A stretch of 12,967 nt of DNA from Planctomycetota bacterium (GCA_024275615.1 JAJRYU010000598.1:1-12967); one strand, 5' to 3'; counted from the stretch's first letter, positions 1 to 7,092 are shown. Made by a program: numbers and translations. Notes: generated from the letters alone by a model not told the origin.

Positions 1-146
1 CAGAAGGCCGCGTGCCTCTCACCACTCTGGATGCCGACATTAGTTATGCCCTGTGCTTGGCAAAGACCACCTATGGTGTGATTGGCGTCAAGGTTTGGAT
101 CAATCGGGGTAACTTCAAAGAAAAGAAGCGATCAGCTCAGGCCTAA
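1..146 (+). CDS. rpsC: Ribosomal protein S3, C-terminal fragment (partial at the left edge)
   Basis: The first 146 bases, read in frame from base 3, encode the last 47 residues of S3 and end at TAA 144-146. The segment EGRVPLTTLDADISYA followed by TTYGVIGVKVWINRG is the highly conserved S3 C-terminal domain, which helps form the mRNA entry channel of the 30S subunit. It normally lies upstream of rplP in S10 operons, as here. The tail after the conserved core is short and basic (KEKKRSAQA). The N-terminal KH domain lies outside the window. The gap to rplP is 27 nt. Identity is secure despite truncation, because both the motif and the gene order agree. Confidence 0.96.
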   Translation, partial: EGRVPLTTLDADISYALCLAKTTYGVIGVKVWINRGNFKEKKRSAQA

Positions 147-173
147 GGCCGGACTGATCTGGAGGGTTCTCAC

Positions 174-596
174 ATGGCATTGATGCCCAAGAGAGTAAAA
201 CACAGGAAGATCCAACGCGGCCGCATACGCGGCAAGGCGACACGTGGTAACACGGTTGCTTTTGGCGAGTATGGTCTTCAGTCACTTGAGCCGGGTTGGA
301 TTACTTCTCGCCAGATTGAAGCGGGGCGTATTACCGCCAACCAGGTGGTTCGTACTGGTGGTGGCCGGATCTGGATTCGGATCTTTCCCCAAAAGTCAGT
401 GACTTCAACGCCGCTTGAAACACGCATGGGCAAAGGCAAGGGTGACATCGATTTTTGGTGCGCCGTGATCAAAGAAGGAACCATCCTCTACGAAGTGGGA
501 GGTGTTCCTTTGGAACTCGCAAAAAGAGCCTTGGCTCGCTGCGCGCACAAGATGCCGCTGAAATGCCGACTCGTGACCAGGAGGCACAAGGTATGA
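174..596 (+). CDS. rplP: Ribosomal protein L16
   Basis: The product has 140 residues, close to the usual 136-144 for bacterial L16. It is a 50S protein that binds near the A-site tRNA and 5S rRNA and helps organise the peptidyl transferase centre. The N-terminus MALMPKRVKHRK, the segment RGRIRGKATRGN and the stretch GGRIWIRIFP with TRMGKGKG are family hallmarks. The ATG at 174 is preceded by a clear Shine-Dalgarno GGAGGG at 161-166. The in-frame ATG three codons later could also begin the protein, but MALMPKR is a common L16 start. The stop TGA (594-596) overlaps the rpmC start in an ATGA junction, which suggests translational coupling. Confidence 0.98.
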   Translation: MALMPKRVKHRKIQRGRIRGKATRGNTVAFGEYGLQSLEPGWITSRQIEAGRITANQVVRTGGGRIWIRIFPQKSVTSTPLETRMGKGKGDIDFWCAVIKEGTILYEVGGVPLELAKRALARCAHKMPLKCRLVTRRHKV

Positions 597-814
597 GAAT
601 CGATGAGATTCGAGGAAAAGACGATGCCGACCTTGAGTTCATACTCAAGAAGACGCGACGGGAACTTTTCGACTTCCGATTCAAGAATGCAACCGGCGAG
701 AACGAGCGCCCACACGAAGCTCGTGAGATCCGTCGCACCGTTGCTCGGATTGAGACCGTGTTGGCGGAGCGAGGCCAAGGAATTCGAGGCGAAAAGCCTC
801 ATAGGGACGACTAA
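593..814 (+). CDS. rpmC: Ribosomal protein L29
   Basis: This 73-residue small 50S protein binds 23S rRNA near the peptide exit tunnel, where it contributes to the docking site for targeting factors. L29 features are visible: an N-terminal helix (MRIDEIRGKDDADLEF), the central RRELFDFRFKNATGE that matches the ELFNLRFQxATGQ signature, and a second helix EIRRTVARIETVLAER. I chose ATG 593 because it overlaps the rplP stop (ATGA), has AGGAGG at 579-584, and gives the expected length. The frame stays open upstream to 455, but that part lies inside rplP and is not L29-like. A C-terminal tail of about 10 residues (GIRGEKPHRDD) extends past the usual end. Confidence 0.97.
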   Translation: MRIDEIRGKDDADLEFILKKTRRELFDFRFKNATGENERPHEAREIRRTVARIETVLAERGQGIRGEKPHRDD

Positions 815-817
815 GCA

Positions 818-1117
818 ATGAGCGAAACACGCAATAAACGCAAAGTGGTCGTCGGTGTTGTGACCAGCGATAGTATGGACAAGACGATCAGTGTCAAAAC
901 TGAACGCTTGGTTCTTCATCCTCGCTTCCGCAAGTACGTGAAGCGATACACCGGCTACAAAGCGCATGACGAGAAGAACGACGCACGCGTCGGCGATACG
1001 GTTGAGTTGATCGAGTGCCGTCCGCTCTCGAAGACGAAGTTTTTCCGCCTGCAACGTATTGTGCGCCGCGGCAAAGTATCTTTGGCCGCAATTGCCGCAG
1101 AAGGAGGTGAATCATGA
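818..1117 (+). CDS. rpsQ: Ribosomal protein S17
   Basis: The 99-residue product is an OB-fold 30S protein that binds the 5' domain of 16S rRNA early in assembly. The family core is clear: RKVVVGVVTSDSMDKTISVKTER, HPRFRKYVKR, YKAHDEKNDARVGDTVELIECRPLSKTK. It is slightly longer than the roughly 84-residue E. coli protein because of a short N-terminal lead and a C-terminal tail (VSLAAIAAEGGES). The start lies 3 nt after the rpmC stop and has no strong Shine-Dalgarno, so translation probably depends on coupling. The end of the gene carries GGAGGTGA, which serves as the ribosome binding site for rplN. The stop overlaps the rplN ATG. Confidence 0.97.
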   Translation: MSETRNKRKVVVGVVTSDSMDKTISVKTERLVLHPRFRKYVKRYTGYKAHDEKNDARVGDTVELIECRPLSKTKFFRLQRIVRRGKVSLAAIAAEGGES

Positions 1118-1482
1118 TTCAGATGCAGACTCGCCTCGACGTCGCAGACAATTCGGGGGCCAAGGTCGTCCAGTGCATCAAAGTGCTTGGTGGTTCTCGC
1201 CGTCGTTACGCAGCGGTTGGCGATATCATTAAGGGTTCGGTCAAGAAGGCCATGCCTGGTGGCAATATCAAAACCGGTGAAGTTGTCCGCGGGGTTATCG
1301 TGCGCACGAAGAGTGCTGTGCGCCGTGATGATGGCTCCTACGTTCGTTTTGACAAGAACGCCATCGTTTTGATCGACAATGACGGCAATCCACGTGGGAC
1401 TCGCATCTTTGGTGCAGTCGCTCGCGAATTGCGTTCCAAGAAGTTCATGAAAATTGTCTCTCTGGCGTCGGAAGTCGTCTGA
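1114..1482 (+). CDS. rplN: Ribosomal protein L14
   Basis: At 122 residues the product has exactly the standard bacterial L14 length. L14 sits on the 50S face at intersubunit bridge B8 and is the contact for the silencing factor RsfS. Signature segments are MIQMQTRLDVADNSGAK at the N-terminus, the GGSRRRYAAVGDII loop, VRGVIVRTK, and the C-terminal GNPRGTRIFGAVARELR. The ATG at 1114 overlaps the rpsQ stop (ATGA) and follows a strong GGAGG at about 1102-1106, just inside the end of rpsQ. Nothing unusual was seen in the protein. Confidence 0.98.
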   Translation: MIQMQTRLDVADNSGAKVVQCIKVLGGSRRRYAAVGDIIKGSVKKAMPGGNIKTGEVVRGVIVRTKSAVRRDDGSYVRFDKNAIVLIDNDGNPRGTRIFGAVARELRSKKFMKIVSLASEVV

Positions 1483-1500
1483 GTAAGAGAAGGAAAAGAC

Positions 1501-1863
1501 ATGGCAGCAAGAATTAAAAAGAACGACATCGTCGTGGTCATCGCCGGCAAAGACAAGGGAAAACGCGGACGCGTGGTCTCCATCTTTGACGAACAAGATC
1601 GCGTCATCGTCGAAGGTGTGAACATGATCACCCGTCACTTGCCCAAGAATCAGCAGAACCCTGCTGATGGTGGACGCAAGGAGATGGAAGCTCCGTTTCA
1701 CATTTCCAATGTCATGCCCTGGTCCGAAAAGGAAAGCAAGGGCGTTCGCGTTCGCTTCCAGGGCGAAGGCAAGTCAAAGATCCGCGTCTCGACCAAGACT
1801 GGTGAACCAGTCTCAGCCGCTACGGTTGCTGCGAGTTCAGATGATAAGGACGCCGAAGACTAA
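1501..1863 (+). CDS. rplX: Ribosomal protein L24
   Basis: This 120-residue 50S protein is an assembly initiator located at the exit of the nascent peptide tunnel. A KOW motif is visible near the N-terminus (KKNDIVVVIAGKDKGKRGRV, about residues 6-25), followed by VEGVNMITRHLPKNQQN and the typical HISNVMPW. The protein is longer than the roughly 104-residue E. coli form. The extra length is an Ala/Ser stretch and an acidic tail (SSDDKDAED), unusual chemistry for a basic rRNA-binding protein but known as a variable end in this family. A Shine-Dalgarno-like AGAAGGA lies just upstream of ATG 1501. It is 18 nt from rplN and 19 nt from rplE. Confidence 0.97.
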   Translation: MAARIKKNDIVVVIAGKDKGKRGRVVSIFDEQDRVIVEGVNMITRHLPKNQQNPADGGRKEMEAPFHISNVMPWSEKESKGVRVRFQGEGKSKIRVSTKTGEPVSAATVAASSDDKDAED

Positions 1864-1882
1864 TCGGCGAGGGTAGGAAACG

Positions 1883-2455
1883 ATGACCGAAACATACGTA
1901 GTGCCACGCCTTCGAGAGAAGTACGAGAAAGAGATCTCGCCGGCACTCAAGGAAAAATTCAAGCTGCAGAATCCGCATCAGATTGCGGGCTTGCAGAAGG
2001 TCGTTGTCAACATGGGTGTTGGCAAGGCGATCGAGAACAAGAAGCGCATCGACGCGGCAGCCCGAGATATGGGCACCATCACTGGGCAAAAGCCGCAGAT
2101 TTGTTTGGCAAAGAACTCGGTTGCTGGTTTTAAGGTCCGCGAAGGATGGCCGGTTGGTTGTCGCGTGACATTACGCGGCGATCGCATGTATGAGTTTATT
2201 GATCGCCTGTTTACTCTGGTGATTCCTCGAATTCGAGATTTTCGCGGTATCAAGGACAAGAGCTTTGATGGTCGCGGGAACTTCAGCATGGGATTGGCGG
2301 ACCAAATCGTCTTCCCTGAAATCAACGTCGACAAGGTCGATTGGAACCAGGGCATGGACATTACGTTCGTGATGACTGGTGGCAATGACGCGATGAGTTA
2401 CGAGCTCTTGAAACAGCTCGGAATGCCATTTCGCAAGAACGATGAGGTACGGTAA
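1883..2455 (+). CDS. rplE: Ribosomal protein L5
   Basis: The product has 190 residues, near the usual 178-190. L5 binds 5S rRNA in the central protuberance and contacts the P-site tRNA. Recognisable parts are the N-terminal PRLREKYEKEI, the VVVNMGVGKAIENK strand, GQKPQICLAKNSVAGFKVREG, and the C-terminal FSMGLADQIVFPEI with TFVMTGGNDAMSYELLKQLGMPF. A purine-rich GAGGGTAGGAAA segment precedes ATG 1883 and supplies the ribosome binding site. The TAA stop at 2453-2455 directly abuts the GTG start of the S14 gene, implying coupled translation. No irregularity was seen. Confidence 0.98.
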   Translation: MTETYVVPRLREKYEKEISPALKEKFKLQNPHQIAGLQKVVVNMGVGKAIENKKRIDAAARDMGTITGQKPQICLAKNSVAGFKVREGWPVGCRVTLRGDRMYEFIDRLFTLVIPRIRDFRGIKDKSFDGRGNFSMGLADQIVFPEINVDKVDWNQGMDITFVMTGGNDAMSYELLKQLGMPFRKNDEVR

Positions 2456-2641
2456 GTGGCCAAGAAATCTCTAATTGAGAAATGCAATCGGAAGCCGAAA
2501 TTCAAAGTGCGCGATTACAATCGCTGTAATCTTTGTGGCAGGCCACGGGCGTACTATCGCAAGTTCGGCTTGTGCCGCATTTGTCTGCGCAACCTTGCGC
2601 ACGAAGGCGTAATTCCTGGTCTTCGTAAGGCAAGCTGGTAG
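2456..2641 (+). CDS. rpsN: Ribosomal protein S14, zinc-binding type Z
   Basis: This 61-residue short S14 belongs to the type Z form (often called rpsZ). S14 binds the 3' major domain of 16S rRNA in the 30S head. Four cysteines form a zinc ribbon, C24-x2-C27 and C40-x2-C43 (CNLC and CRIC), so this is the zinc-dependent version rather than the longer cysteine-free paralogue. The ending GVIPGLRKASW is the typical S14Z C-terminus. The start codon is GTG at 2456, immediately after the rplE stop. Its position between rplE and rpsH is the normal spc location. Short length and strong motifs make the identification firm. Confidence 0.97.
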   Translation: MAKKSLIEKCNRKPKFKVRDYNRCNLCGRPRAYYRKFGLCRICLRNLAHEGVIPGLRKASW

Positions 2642-2646
2642 AAAAA

Positions 2647-2679
2647 ATCGACTCGGCTGAAAGCATCAGCCACATCGAT
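2647..2679 (+). promoter_or_regulatory. Hairpin in the rpsN-rpsH gap, possible S8 operator
   Basis: The 63-nt spacer before rpsH holds an inverted repeat. GGCTGA (2655-2660) pairs with TCAGCC (2666-2671) across a 5-nt loop. ATCGA (2647-2651) pairs with TCGAT (2675-2679), separated from the inner stem by a 3x3 internal loop. The spacer is unusually long for this part of the cluster, and the structure lies just upstream of the rpsH Shine-Dalgarno (GAGGT, 2693-2697). In E. coli, S8 represses the spc operon by binding an mRNA copy of its 16S site, but near rplX/rplE. A role for S8 here is inference only. Confidence 0.4.
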
Positions 2680-2704
2680 GGATGAATGAAATGAGGTATT
2701 TGAT

Positions 2705-3106
2705 ATGAGCATGACCGATCCTATCGCTGACATGCTGACCCGCATCCGCAACGCCAACGCTATTAGGCGTCGTTCCGTTGAAGTGCCGCTCAGTAAGGTC
2801 AAGGTCGGTATTGCCGAGGCACTGAAACGCAGTGGCTACATCTCGGATTTCAAGATCCTGGAAGGATCACCTGTTGAGCGTCGCATCAAGATCGCGCTCA
2901 AGTATGGTCCCGACGGCGACTTTGTCATCAATGAGATCCAGCGGTTCAGTAAACCCGGTCGTCGCGCTTACAGAGGCGTGATGGAGATTCCACGAGTCCT
3001 TGATGGCTTGGGAGTTGCGATCATGAGTACATCACGAGGCATTCTGAATGACACAGAAGCTCGTGAACAAAACGTCGGTGGCGAAGTTCTCGCCACGGTC
3101 TGGTAG
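2705..3106 (+). CDS. rpsH: Ribosomal protein S8
   Basis: The 133-residue product is a primary 16S rRNA-binding protein of the 30S central domain and, in E. coli, the translational repressor of the spc operon. The N-terminus MSMTDPIADMLTRIRNA is diagnostic. The C-terminal RNA-binding half shows RRAYRGVMEIPRVLDGLGVAIMSTSRG and ends NVGGEVLATVW, the expected terminus. Length matches the family (about 130-133). The start at ATG 2705 has GAGGT 7 nt upstream at 2693-2697; a second ATG follows two codons later. The gene follows the longest spacer in the S10/spc stretch, which contains a hairpin. The next gene, rplF, starts 12 nt after the stop. Confidence 0.98.
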   Translation: MSMTDPIADMLTRIRNANAIRRRSVEVPLSKVKVGIAEALKRSGYISDFKILEGSPVERRIKIALKYGPDGDFVINEIQRFSKPGRRAYRGVMEIPRVLDGLGVAIMSTSRGILNDTEAREQNVGGEVLATVW

Positions 3107-3118
3107 ACGGAGCGAACA

Positions 3119-3664
3119 ATGTCGCGAATCGGCAAGAAACCTATCACGATCCCTTCGGGCGTGACGGTCGAAGTCAAAGGCCCAACCATTACGGTCAAAG
3201 GGTCGAAGGGTGAGCTCACTCAAGACTTCGAACCTTACTACGTCGCCGTAGAGGTCGAAGGATCCGCAGTGAACGTGGCTCGGACCGCAGATACGAAGCC
3301 TCATCGGGCTCGTCATGGTCTGTACCGTTCCTTGGTCGCCAACATGGTTGAAGGCTGCTCGAAGGGATTCGAGACCAAGCTTGAGATCAATGGTGTTGGT
3401 TATTCAGCAAAGGCTGATGGCAAGAAGATCACACTACAGATCGGCTTTTGTCACCCGGTTGAGATCCCGATGCCTGCGGGCGTGAAGGTCGAAACACCGA
3501 GTAACACTACGGTCACTGTGTCAGGGCCAGACAAACAAAAGGTGGGGCAGATGGCTGCCAATATCCGCCGCGTGCGTCCGCCAGAGCCCTACAAGGGCAA
3601 AGGCATCAAATACGTCGGAGAGATCATTCGTCGCAAGGCCGGTAAGGCCGTGGCGGGTAAGTAA
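3119..3664 (+). CDS. rplF: Ribosomal protein L6
   Basis: The 181-residue product matches the usual 177-185 for bacterial L6, which lies near the sarcin-ricin loop and the factor-binding region of the 50S subunit. The protein starts MSRIGKKPITIPSGV, contains the VKGPTITVKGSKGEL repeat of the first domain and KFETK-like KGFETKLEINGVGY in the second, and ends with the conserved RRVRPPEPYKGKGIKYVGE followed by IIRRKAGKA. ATG 3119 has a GGAG element shortly upstream. Spacing is 12 nt on both sides (from rpsH and to rplR). No irregularity is visible. Confidence 0.98.
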   Translation: MSRIGKKPITIPSGVTVEVKGPTITVKGSKGELTQDFEPYYVAVEVEGSAVNVARTADTKPHRARHGLYRSLVANMVEGCSKGFETKLEINGVGYSAKADGKKITLQIGFCHPVEIPMPAGVKVETPSNTTVTVSGPDKQKVGQMAANIRRVRPPEPYKGKGIKYVGEIIRRKAGKAVAGK

Positions 3665-3676
3665 GAGGCAGTCAGA

Positions 3677-4048
3677 ATGGCTAATCGAATTGTAAACAAA
3701 CGAAGGCGATTGTTGCGGCGCAAGCGCTCCGTTCGCAAGAACATCAGCGGCACAAGTACGCGTCCTCGTCTCACTGTTTTTCGGACATCGAAGCACATCT
3801 ATGTGCAGGTTATCGATGACATGGCGGGCCGCACCTTGTGCTCAAGCTCGACTTTGTCAAAGGAACTGCGCGACAAGGTTGGCTTCGGTGGCAACAAAGG
3901 TGCAGCCACGGCTGTGGGAGAAGACATTGCTGGCAAGGTCCTCGCGGCCGGTGTCCAAGAAATCGTCTTCGACCGCAACGGGTTCAGATACCAGGGTCGT
4001 CTCCAGGCACTTGCCGAGGCCGCTCGCGAGAAGGGATTGAAGTTCTAA
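3677..4048 (+). CDS. rplR: Ribosomal protein L18
   Basis: The product is 123 residues, close to the family's 117-122. L18 binds 5S rRNA together with L5 and anchors it in the central protuberance. The basic N-terminus (NKRRRLLRRKRSVRKNI) is followed by the core RPRLTVFRTSKHIYVQVIDD and the ending EIVFDRNGFRYQGRLQALAE with AREKGLKF, all typical. A GAGG element precedes ATG 3677. The stop TAA shares its last base with the start of the next gene (TAATG at 4046-4050), so rpsE translation is probably coupled to this gene. Confidence 0.98.
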   Translation: MANRIVNKRRRLLRRKRSVRKNISGTSTRPRLTVFRTSKHIYVQVIDDMAGRTLCSSSTLSKELRDKVGFGGNKGAATAVGEDIAGKVLAAGVQEIVFDRNGFRYQGRLQALAEAAREKGLKF

Positions 4049-4596
4049 TGGCTGCTCCCACAGGAAACAAACAAGGTGGCGGAGGCGGTGGTCGCGGACG
4101 CGGCCGTCGTGATCGTCAAGAACAAGCTCAGAGCGAGTTCAACGAAACAGTCGTCAAGATCAACCGTTGTGCTGCTGTGGTCAAAGGCGGTCGTCGCTTT
4201 AGCTTCTCGGCGCTTGTTGTCGTCGGTGACGGCAAGGGACGTGTTGGCGTTGGTTTTGGCAAGGCCAAAGACGTCGCTGGTGCCGTCGAAAAGGGCACCA
4301 AGGAAGCTCGACGTAGCTTGGTGAGGATTGCCATCGTCGATGGCACCGTGCCCCACGAAATCATCGGACGATTCTGCTCGTCCGTTGTCAAACTTCGTCC
4401 CGCTCCCAAGGGTCGAGGTGTTATCGCATGTGCATCCGTTCGCGCTGTTGTTGAGAATGCTGGTATTCACGATGTCGTGACCAAGTCGCTGGGGAACAAT
4501 AATCCCGTCAACTTGGTAAAGGCGACTATGGATGCTGTCAAGCAACTCCGCACGCGCGAGATGGTGGAAGCGCTCCGAGGAGTCAAGTTGTCATGA
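4048..4596 (+). CDS. rpsE: Ribosomal protein S5
   Basis: The 182-residue product is a 30S protein that contributes to the mRNA entry channel and to decoding fidelity. After a flexible N-terminus rich in Gly and Arg (GGGGGGRGRGRRDRQ, residues 10-24) comes the double-stranded-RNA-binding-like domain (VVKINRCAAVVKGGRRFSF, then GDGKGRVGVGFGKA), then the C-terminal domain with LRPAPKGRGVIACASVRAV and SLGNNNPVN. I chose ATG 4048 because it overlaps the rplR stop (TAATG) and gives the right N-terminus. The frame is open further upstream inside rplR, but that part is not S5-like. The stop overlaps the rplO ATG. There is no rpmD between the two genes. Confidence 0.97.
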   Translation: MAAPTGNKQGGGGGGRGRGRRDRQEQAQSEFNETVVKINRCAAVVKGGRRFSFSALVVVGDGKGRVGVGFGKAKDVAGAVEKGTKEARRSLVRIAIVDGTVPHEIIGRFCSSVVKLRPAPKGRGVIACASVRAVVENAGIHDVVTKSLGNNNPVNLVKATMDAVKQLRTREMVEALRGVKLS

Positions 4597-5045
4597 ATCT
4601 TTCAGATCTAAATGCCATCCCCATGAAGCGGAAATACCGCAAGCGCGTGGGGCGTGGACCAGCGAGCGGACACGGCAAGACTGCGGGTCGTGGTGTTAAG
4701 GGACAAAAATCTCGTTCTGGCTGGTCTCGTAAGGTCGGTTTTGAGGGCGGCCAAATGCCCCTTTATCGTCGCCTTCCCAAGAAGGGCTTCAGCAATGCGC
4801 TCTTCAAGGTGACTTACGACATCGTCAATACCGGTCAGCTCAACATCTTCGAGGATGACGAAACCGTCAACATTGAGGCGTTGAAGACAGCGGGTTTGAT
4901 CAAGAAGAACGCAAAGCATGTGAAGGTCTTGGCCAAGGGTGCCCTGTCCAAGAAACTGAACGTTCATGTGGCCCGTTTCAGCGCCGTCGCTTCGCAGATG
5001 ATTGAGTCTGCGGGTGGCCAGGCAAAGGAGCTCGCAGCGAAATGA
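4593..5045 (+). CDS. rplO: Ribosomal protein L15
   Basis: The product has 150 residues, near the usual 144-150. L15 is a late-assembling 50S protein with a long extended N-terminal arm. The arm is visible as KRKYRKRVGRGPASGHGKTA followed by GRGVKGQKSRSG. The GFEGGQMPLYRRLPKKGF block is a family signature, and the C-terminal half shows the IEALKTAGLIKKNAKHVKVLA strand-helix region with the KLNVHVARFSAVASQMIESAGG ending. The ATG overlaps the rpsE stop (ATGA at 4593-4596), and the stop in turn overlaps the secY ATG (5042-5045). The usual neighbour rpmD (L30) is absent upstream. Confidence 0.97.
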   Translation: MNLSDLNAIPMKRKYRKRVGRGPASGHGKTAGRGVKGQKSRSGWSRKVGFEGGQMPLYRRLPKKGFSNALFKVTYDIVNTGQLNIFEDDETVNIEALKTAGLIKKNAKHVKVLAKGALSKKLNVHVARFSAVASQMIESAGGQAKELAAK

Positions 5046-6406
5046 CCGATACGGCCGCGATGCTGAATGTCTTCAAGTTGCCCGAGCTGAGGAAGAAGAT
5101 CTTCATCACGATCGGTCTCCTTTTTATCTACCGCATTGGATTTCATATCCCGTTGCCAGGTGTTGACATTTCCGTTTTGAACGGTCTACGTGATCAACAG
5201 CAAGGTGGATCGGTTCTTGGACTCTTGACGATTTTGTCCGGTGGCAAGCTGAATCAACCTGTTGTGTTCACGTTGGGGATTCTTCCTTACATCTCAGCGT
5301 CGATTATCTTCAGTCTCTTAGCGAAGGTCATTCCTCGTCTGGAAGCACTTTCCAAGGAGGGACCAGCCGGTCAGCGCAAGATCAATCAGTTGACCCGACT
5401 GTCCACCGTGCCCTTGTGTTTGATTCAGGGAGGCATTCTGTGTTTCACTGTATTCAAACCCATGTCGGGTCCCGTTGCTGGACAACCGAATGTGACTGCA
5501 AGGCTCCTACCACTTCTGCACAGTGATTTCCTGACGAGTTCAGGAACGATCATGATGCTCGTGTTGGGCATGACTGCTGGCACGATGTTCATCATGTGGC
5601 TTGGTGAGCAGATCACAGAATACGGCATCGGCAATGGTGCATCCCTGATCATCATGGCTGGCATTATCGCTGGGTTGCCATCTGTTGCAACACGGGTTGT
5701 TAGTGACGCCATGGAAGATCGTAGTCGTATCTTGATCATCGCTCTTCTGATTGTGACGTACATCATTGTTGTGCTCACGGTTGTGATGATCACCAAAGGA
5801 CAAAGGCGAATACCGATTCAGCAAGCCAAGCTGATGAAGGGGCGCAAAATGTTTGGCGGGGCTAAACATTACCTGCCCATCAAAGTCAACATGGCTAACG
5901 TCATGCCAGTGATCTTCGCATCATCCCTCTTAATGTTGCCTAACCTAATCGGCGGTGTGTTTGTCGACGGCGGTCAGCTCTTACCTCCGGGTGGTTTCGT
6001 TTGGGTCACGTTGTTTATTATTCTGATCTTCTTCTTCAGTTTCTTCTGGACATCAATGATGTTTCAGCCTGCCGAGATGGCGAACAATCTGAAGGAGCAT
6101 GGTTCTTTCGTTCCTGGGATTCGACCTGGTCGCAAGACCGCCGAGTATTTGGAACGAATCATGGTTCGGATCACACTGGTAGGGTCAGCCTTCTTGGCAG
6201 TCATTGCGATTTTGCCGACCATTGTGGCGTCTACTTTGCAAGTTGACTTCATGACGGCGAGTTTTCTCGGCGGCACGGGTATCCTGATCATCGTTGGTGT
6301 GGCTCTGGACATTGTTGACAAATTGAATGCTCAATTGATGAGCCGCAACTACGAAGGCTTCATGAGTTCGTCTTCCGCTAAACGCGGGGGGCGCGGGGGC
6401 CGCTAA
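5042..6406 (+). CDS. secY: Protein translocase channel subunit SecY
   Basis: The 454-residue polytopic inner-membrane protein forms the SecYEG channel that exports or inserts proteins across the cytoplasmic membrane. About ten hydrophobic segments can be traced, beginning with KIFITIGLLFIYRIG and the family motif FHIPLPGVD. Other SecY landmarks are the EYGIGNGASLIIMAGI segment, the cytoplasmic loop GQRRIPIQQAK, the MFQPAEMANNLKEHGSFVPG to IRPG loop that contacts ribosome and SecA, and the C-terminal MSRNYEGFM. The tail ends in a Ser stretch followed by AKRGGRGGR, a basic RGG-like end not seen in E. coli SecY as I recall it. The start overlaps the rplO stop; adk follows after 1 nt. Confidence 0.98.
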   Translation: MTDTAAMLNVFKLPELRKKIFITIGLLFIYRIGFHIPLPGVDISVLNGLRDQQQGGSVLGLLTILSGGKLNQPVVFTLGILPYISASIIFSLLAKVIPRLEALSKEGPAGQRKINQLTRLSTVPLCLIQGGILCFTVFKPMSGPVAGQPNVTARLLPLLHSDFLTSSGTIMMLVLGMTAGTMFIMWLGEQITEYGIGNGASLIIMAGIIAGLPSVATRVVSDAMEDRSRILIIALLIVTYIIVVLTVVMITKGQRRIPIQQAKLMKGRKMFGGAKHYLPIKVNMANVMPVIFASSLLMLPNLIGGVFVDGGQLLPPGGFVWVTLFIILIFFFSFFWTSMMFQPAEMANNLKEHGSFVPGIRPGRKTAEYLERIMVRITLVGSAFLAVIAILPTIVASTLQVDFMTASFLGGTGILIIVGVALDIVDKLNAQLMSRNYEGFMSSSSAKRGGRGGR

Positions 6407-6407
6407 A

Positions 6408-7055
6408 ATGAACTTGGTGTTTTTAGGCCCGCCCGGTGCTGGCAAGGGGACGCAAGCGAAGATGATTGCGGCCCAGGAAGGCTGGGCGCACATTTCAACA
6501 GGTGACATGTTGCGCGCGGCAGTTAAAGCGGGAAGTGAACTTGGCAACCAAGCACAAGAGTTCATGGCAAAAGGGGAGTTGATCCCCGATTCGTTGATGT
6601 GTGCAGTTGTCGGGGATCGTCTTCGCGAGCCCGATTGTTCGAAGGGTTGGATTTTGGACGGTTTTCCGCGCACACAGGTGCAAGCAGACCGCCTCGATGA
6701 GACGTTGGCGTCTCTGGATCTCAAGCTTGATCACTGTGTCTATTTTCACATTGGTCGGGAGATTCTGGTTTCACGTTTGACTGGCCGTTTGACTTGCAAA
6801 GGTTGTGGCGCGAATTTCCATTCGCAAGCTCTTCCACCCGAGCAGGATGGCGTCTGTGACCATTGCGATGGTGAGCTCTATGTCAGAGTTGACGATCAAG
6901 AGGAGACGGTTCGGAACCGACTCAAAGTATACGATGAATCAACCGCTGAGTTGATCGACTTCTATGACCAACGTGGGCGTTTGCTCCGCATTGAAGCCGA
7001 CGGAACAGTGGAAGAAGTGGGTGCCAGACTTGCCGCCCAATTGCGGGATTCTTAG
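6408..7055 (+). CDS. adk: Adenylate kinase, zinc-LID long form
   Basis: The 215-residue enzyme catalyses ATP + AMP = 2 ADP in the cytoplasm. The P-loop GPPGAGKGT (residues 7-15) starts the protein as expected, followed by the AMP-binding HISTGDMLR (28-36) and the DGFPRT motif (84-89). The LID domain carries four cysteines, C130-x2-C133 and C150-x2-C153, predicted to bind structural zinc; this is the long bacterial form with a zinc LID. The ATG lies 1 nt after the secY stop. In many bacteria adk or map here is followed by infA, but neither infA nor map is present; a 183-nt gap follows instead. Confidence 0.98.
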   Translation: MNLVFLGPPGAGKGTQAKMIAAQEGWAHISTGDMLRAAVKAGSELGNQAQEFMAKGELIPDSLMCAVVGDRLREPDCSKGWILDGFPRTQVQADRLDETLASLDLKLDHCVYFHIGREILVSRLTGRLTCKGCGANFHSQALPPEQDGVCDHCDGELYVRVDDQEETVRNRLKVYDESTAELIDFYDQRGRLLRIEADGTVEEVGARLAAQLRDS

Positions 7056-7067
7056 AATTCCCGGCTC

Positions 7068-7092
7068 GCAACTCCACATGTGTGGCGTTAGC
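7068..7092 (+). other. Imperfect stem-loop after adk
   Basis: CCAC (7074-7077) pairs with GTGG (7082-7085) around a 4-nt loop, and the stem extends through a mismatch to AAC/GTT and then past a bulge to GC/GC. It starts 12 nt after the adk stop and lacks a downstream T-tract, so it is not an intrinsic terminator by itself. It may be an mRNA 3'-end or processing structure. The pairing is short, so it could also be chance. Confidence 0.3.

Noticed and set aside
455..592. N-terminal extension of L29 into rplP
   Set aside because: Standard L29 begins at ATG 593, with AGGAGG at 579-584. The longer version is not L29-like and lies inside rplP.
955..1701. Long - strand frame of 248 codons opposite rpsQ, rplN and rplX
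   Set aside because: It lies opposite three clearly conserved ribosomal genes and has no family motif; it is a shadow frame.
3838..4047. N-terminal extension of S5 into rplR
   Set aside because: The open frame is a shadow of rplR. The S5 start at 4048 overlaps the rplR stop and gives the right N-terminus.
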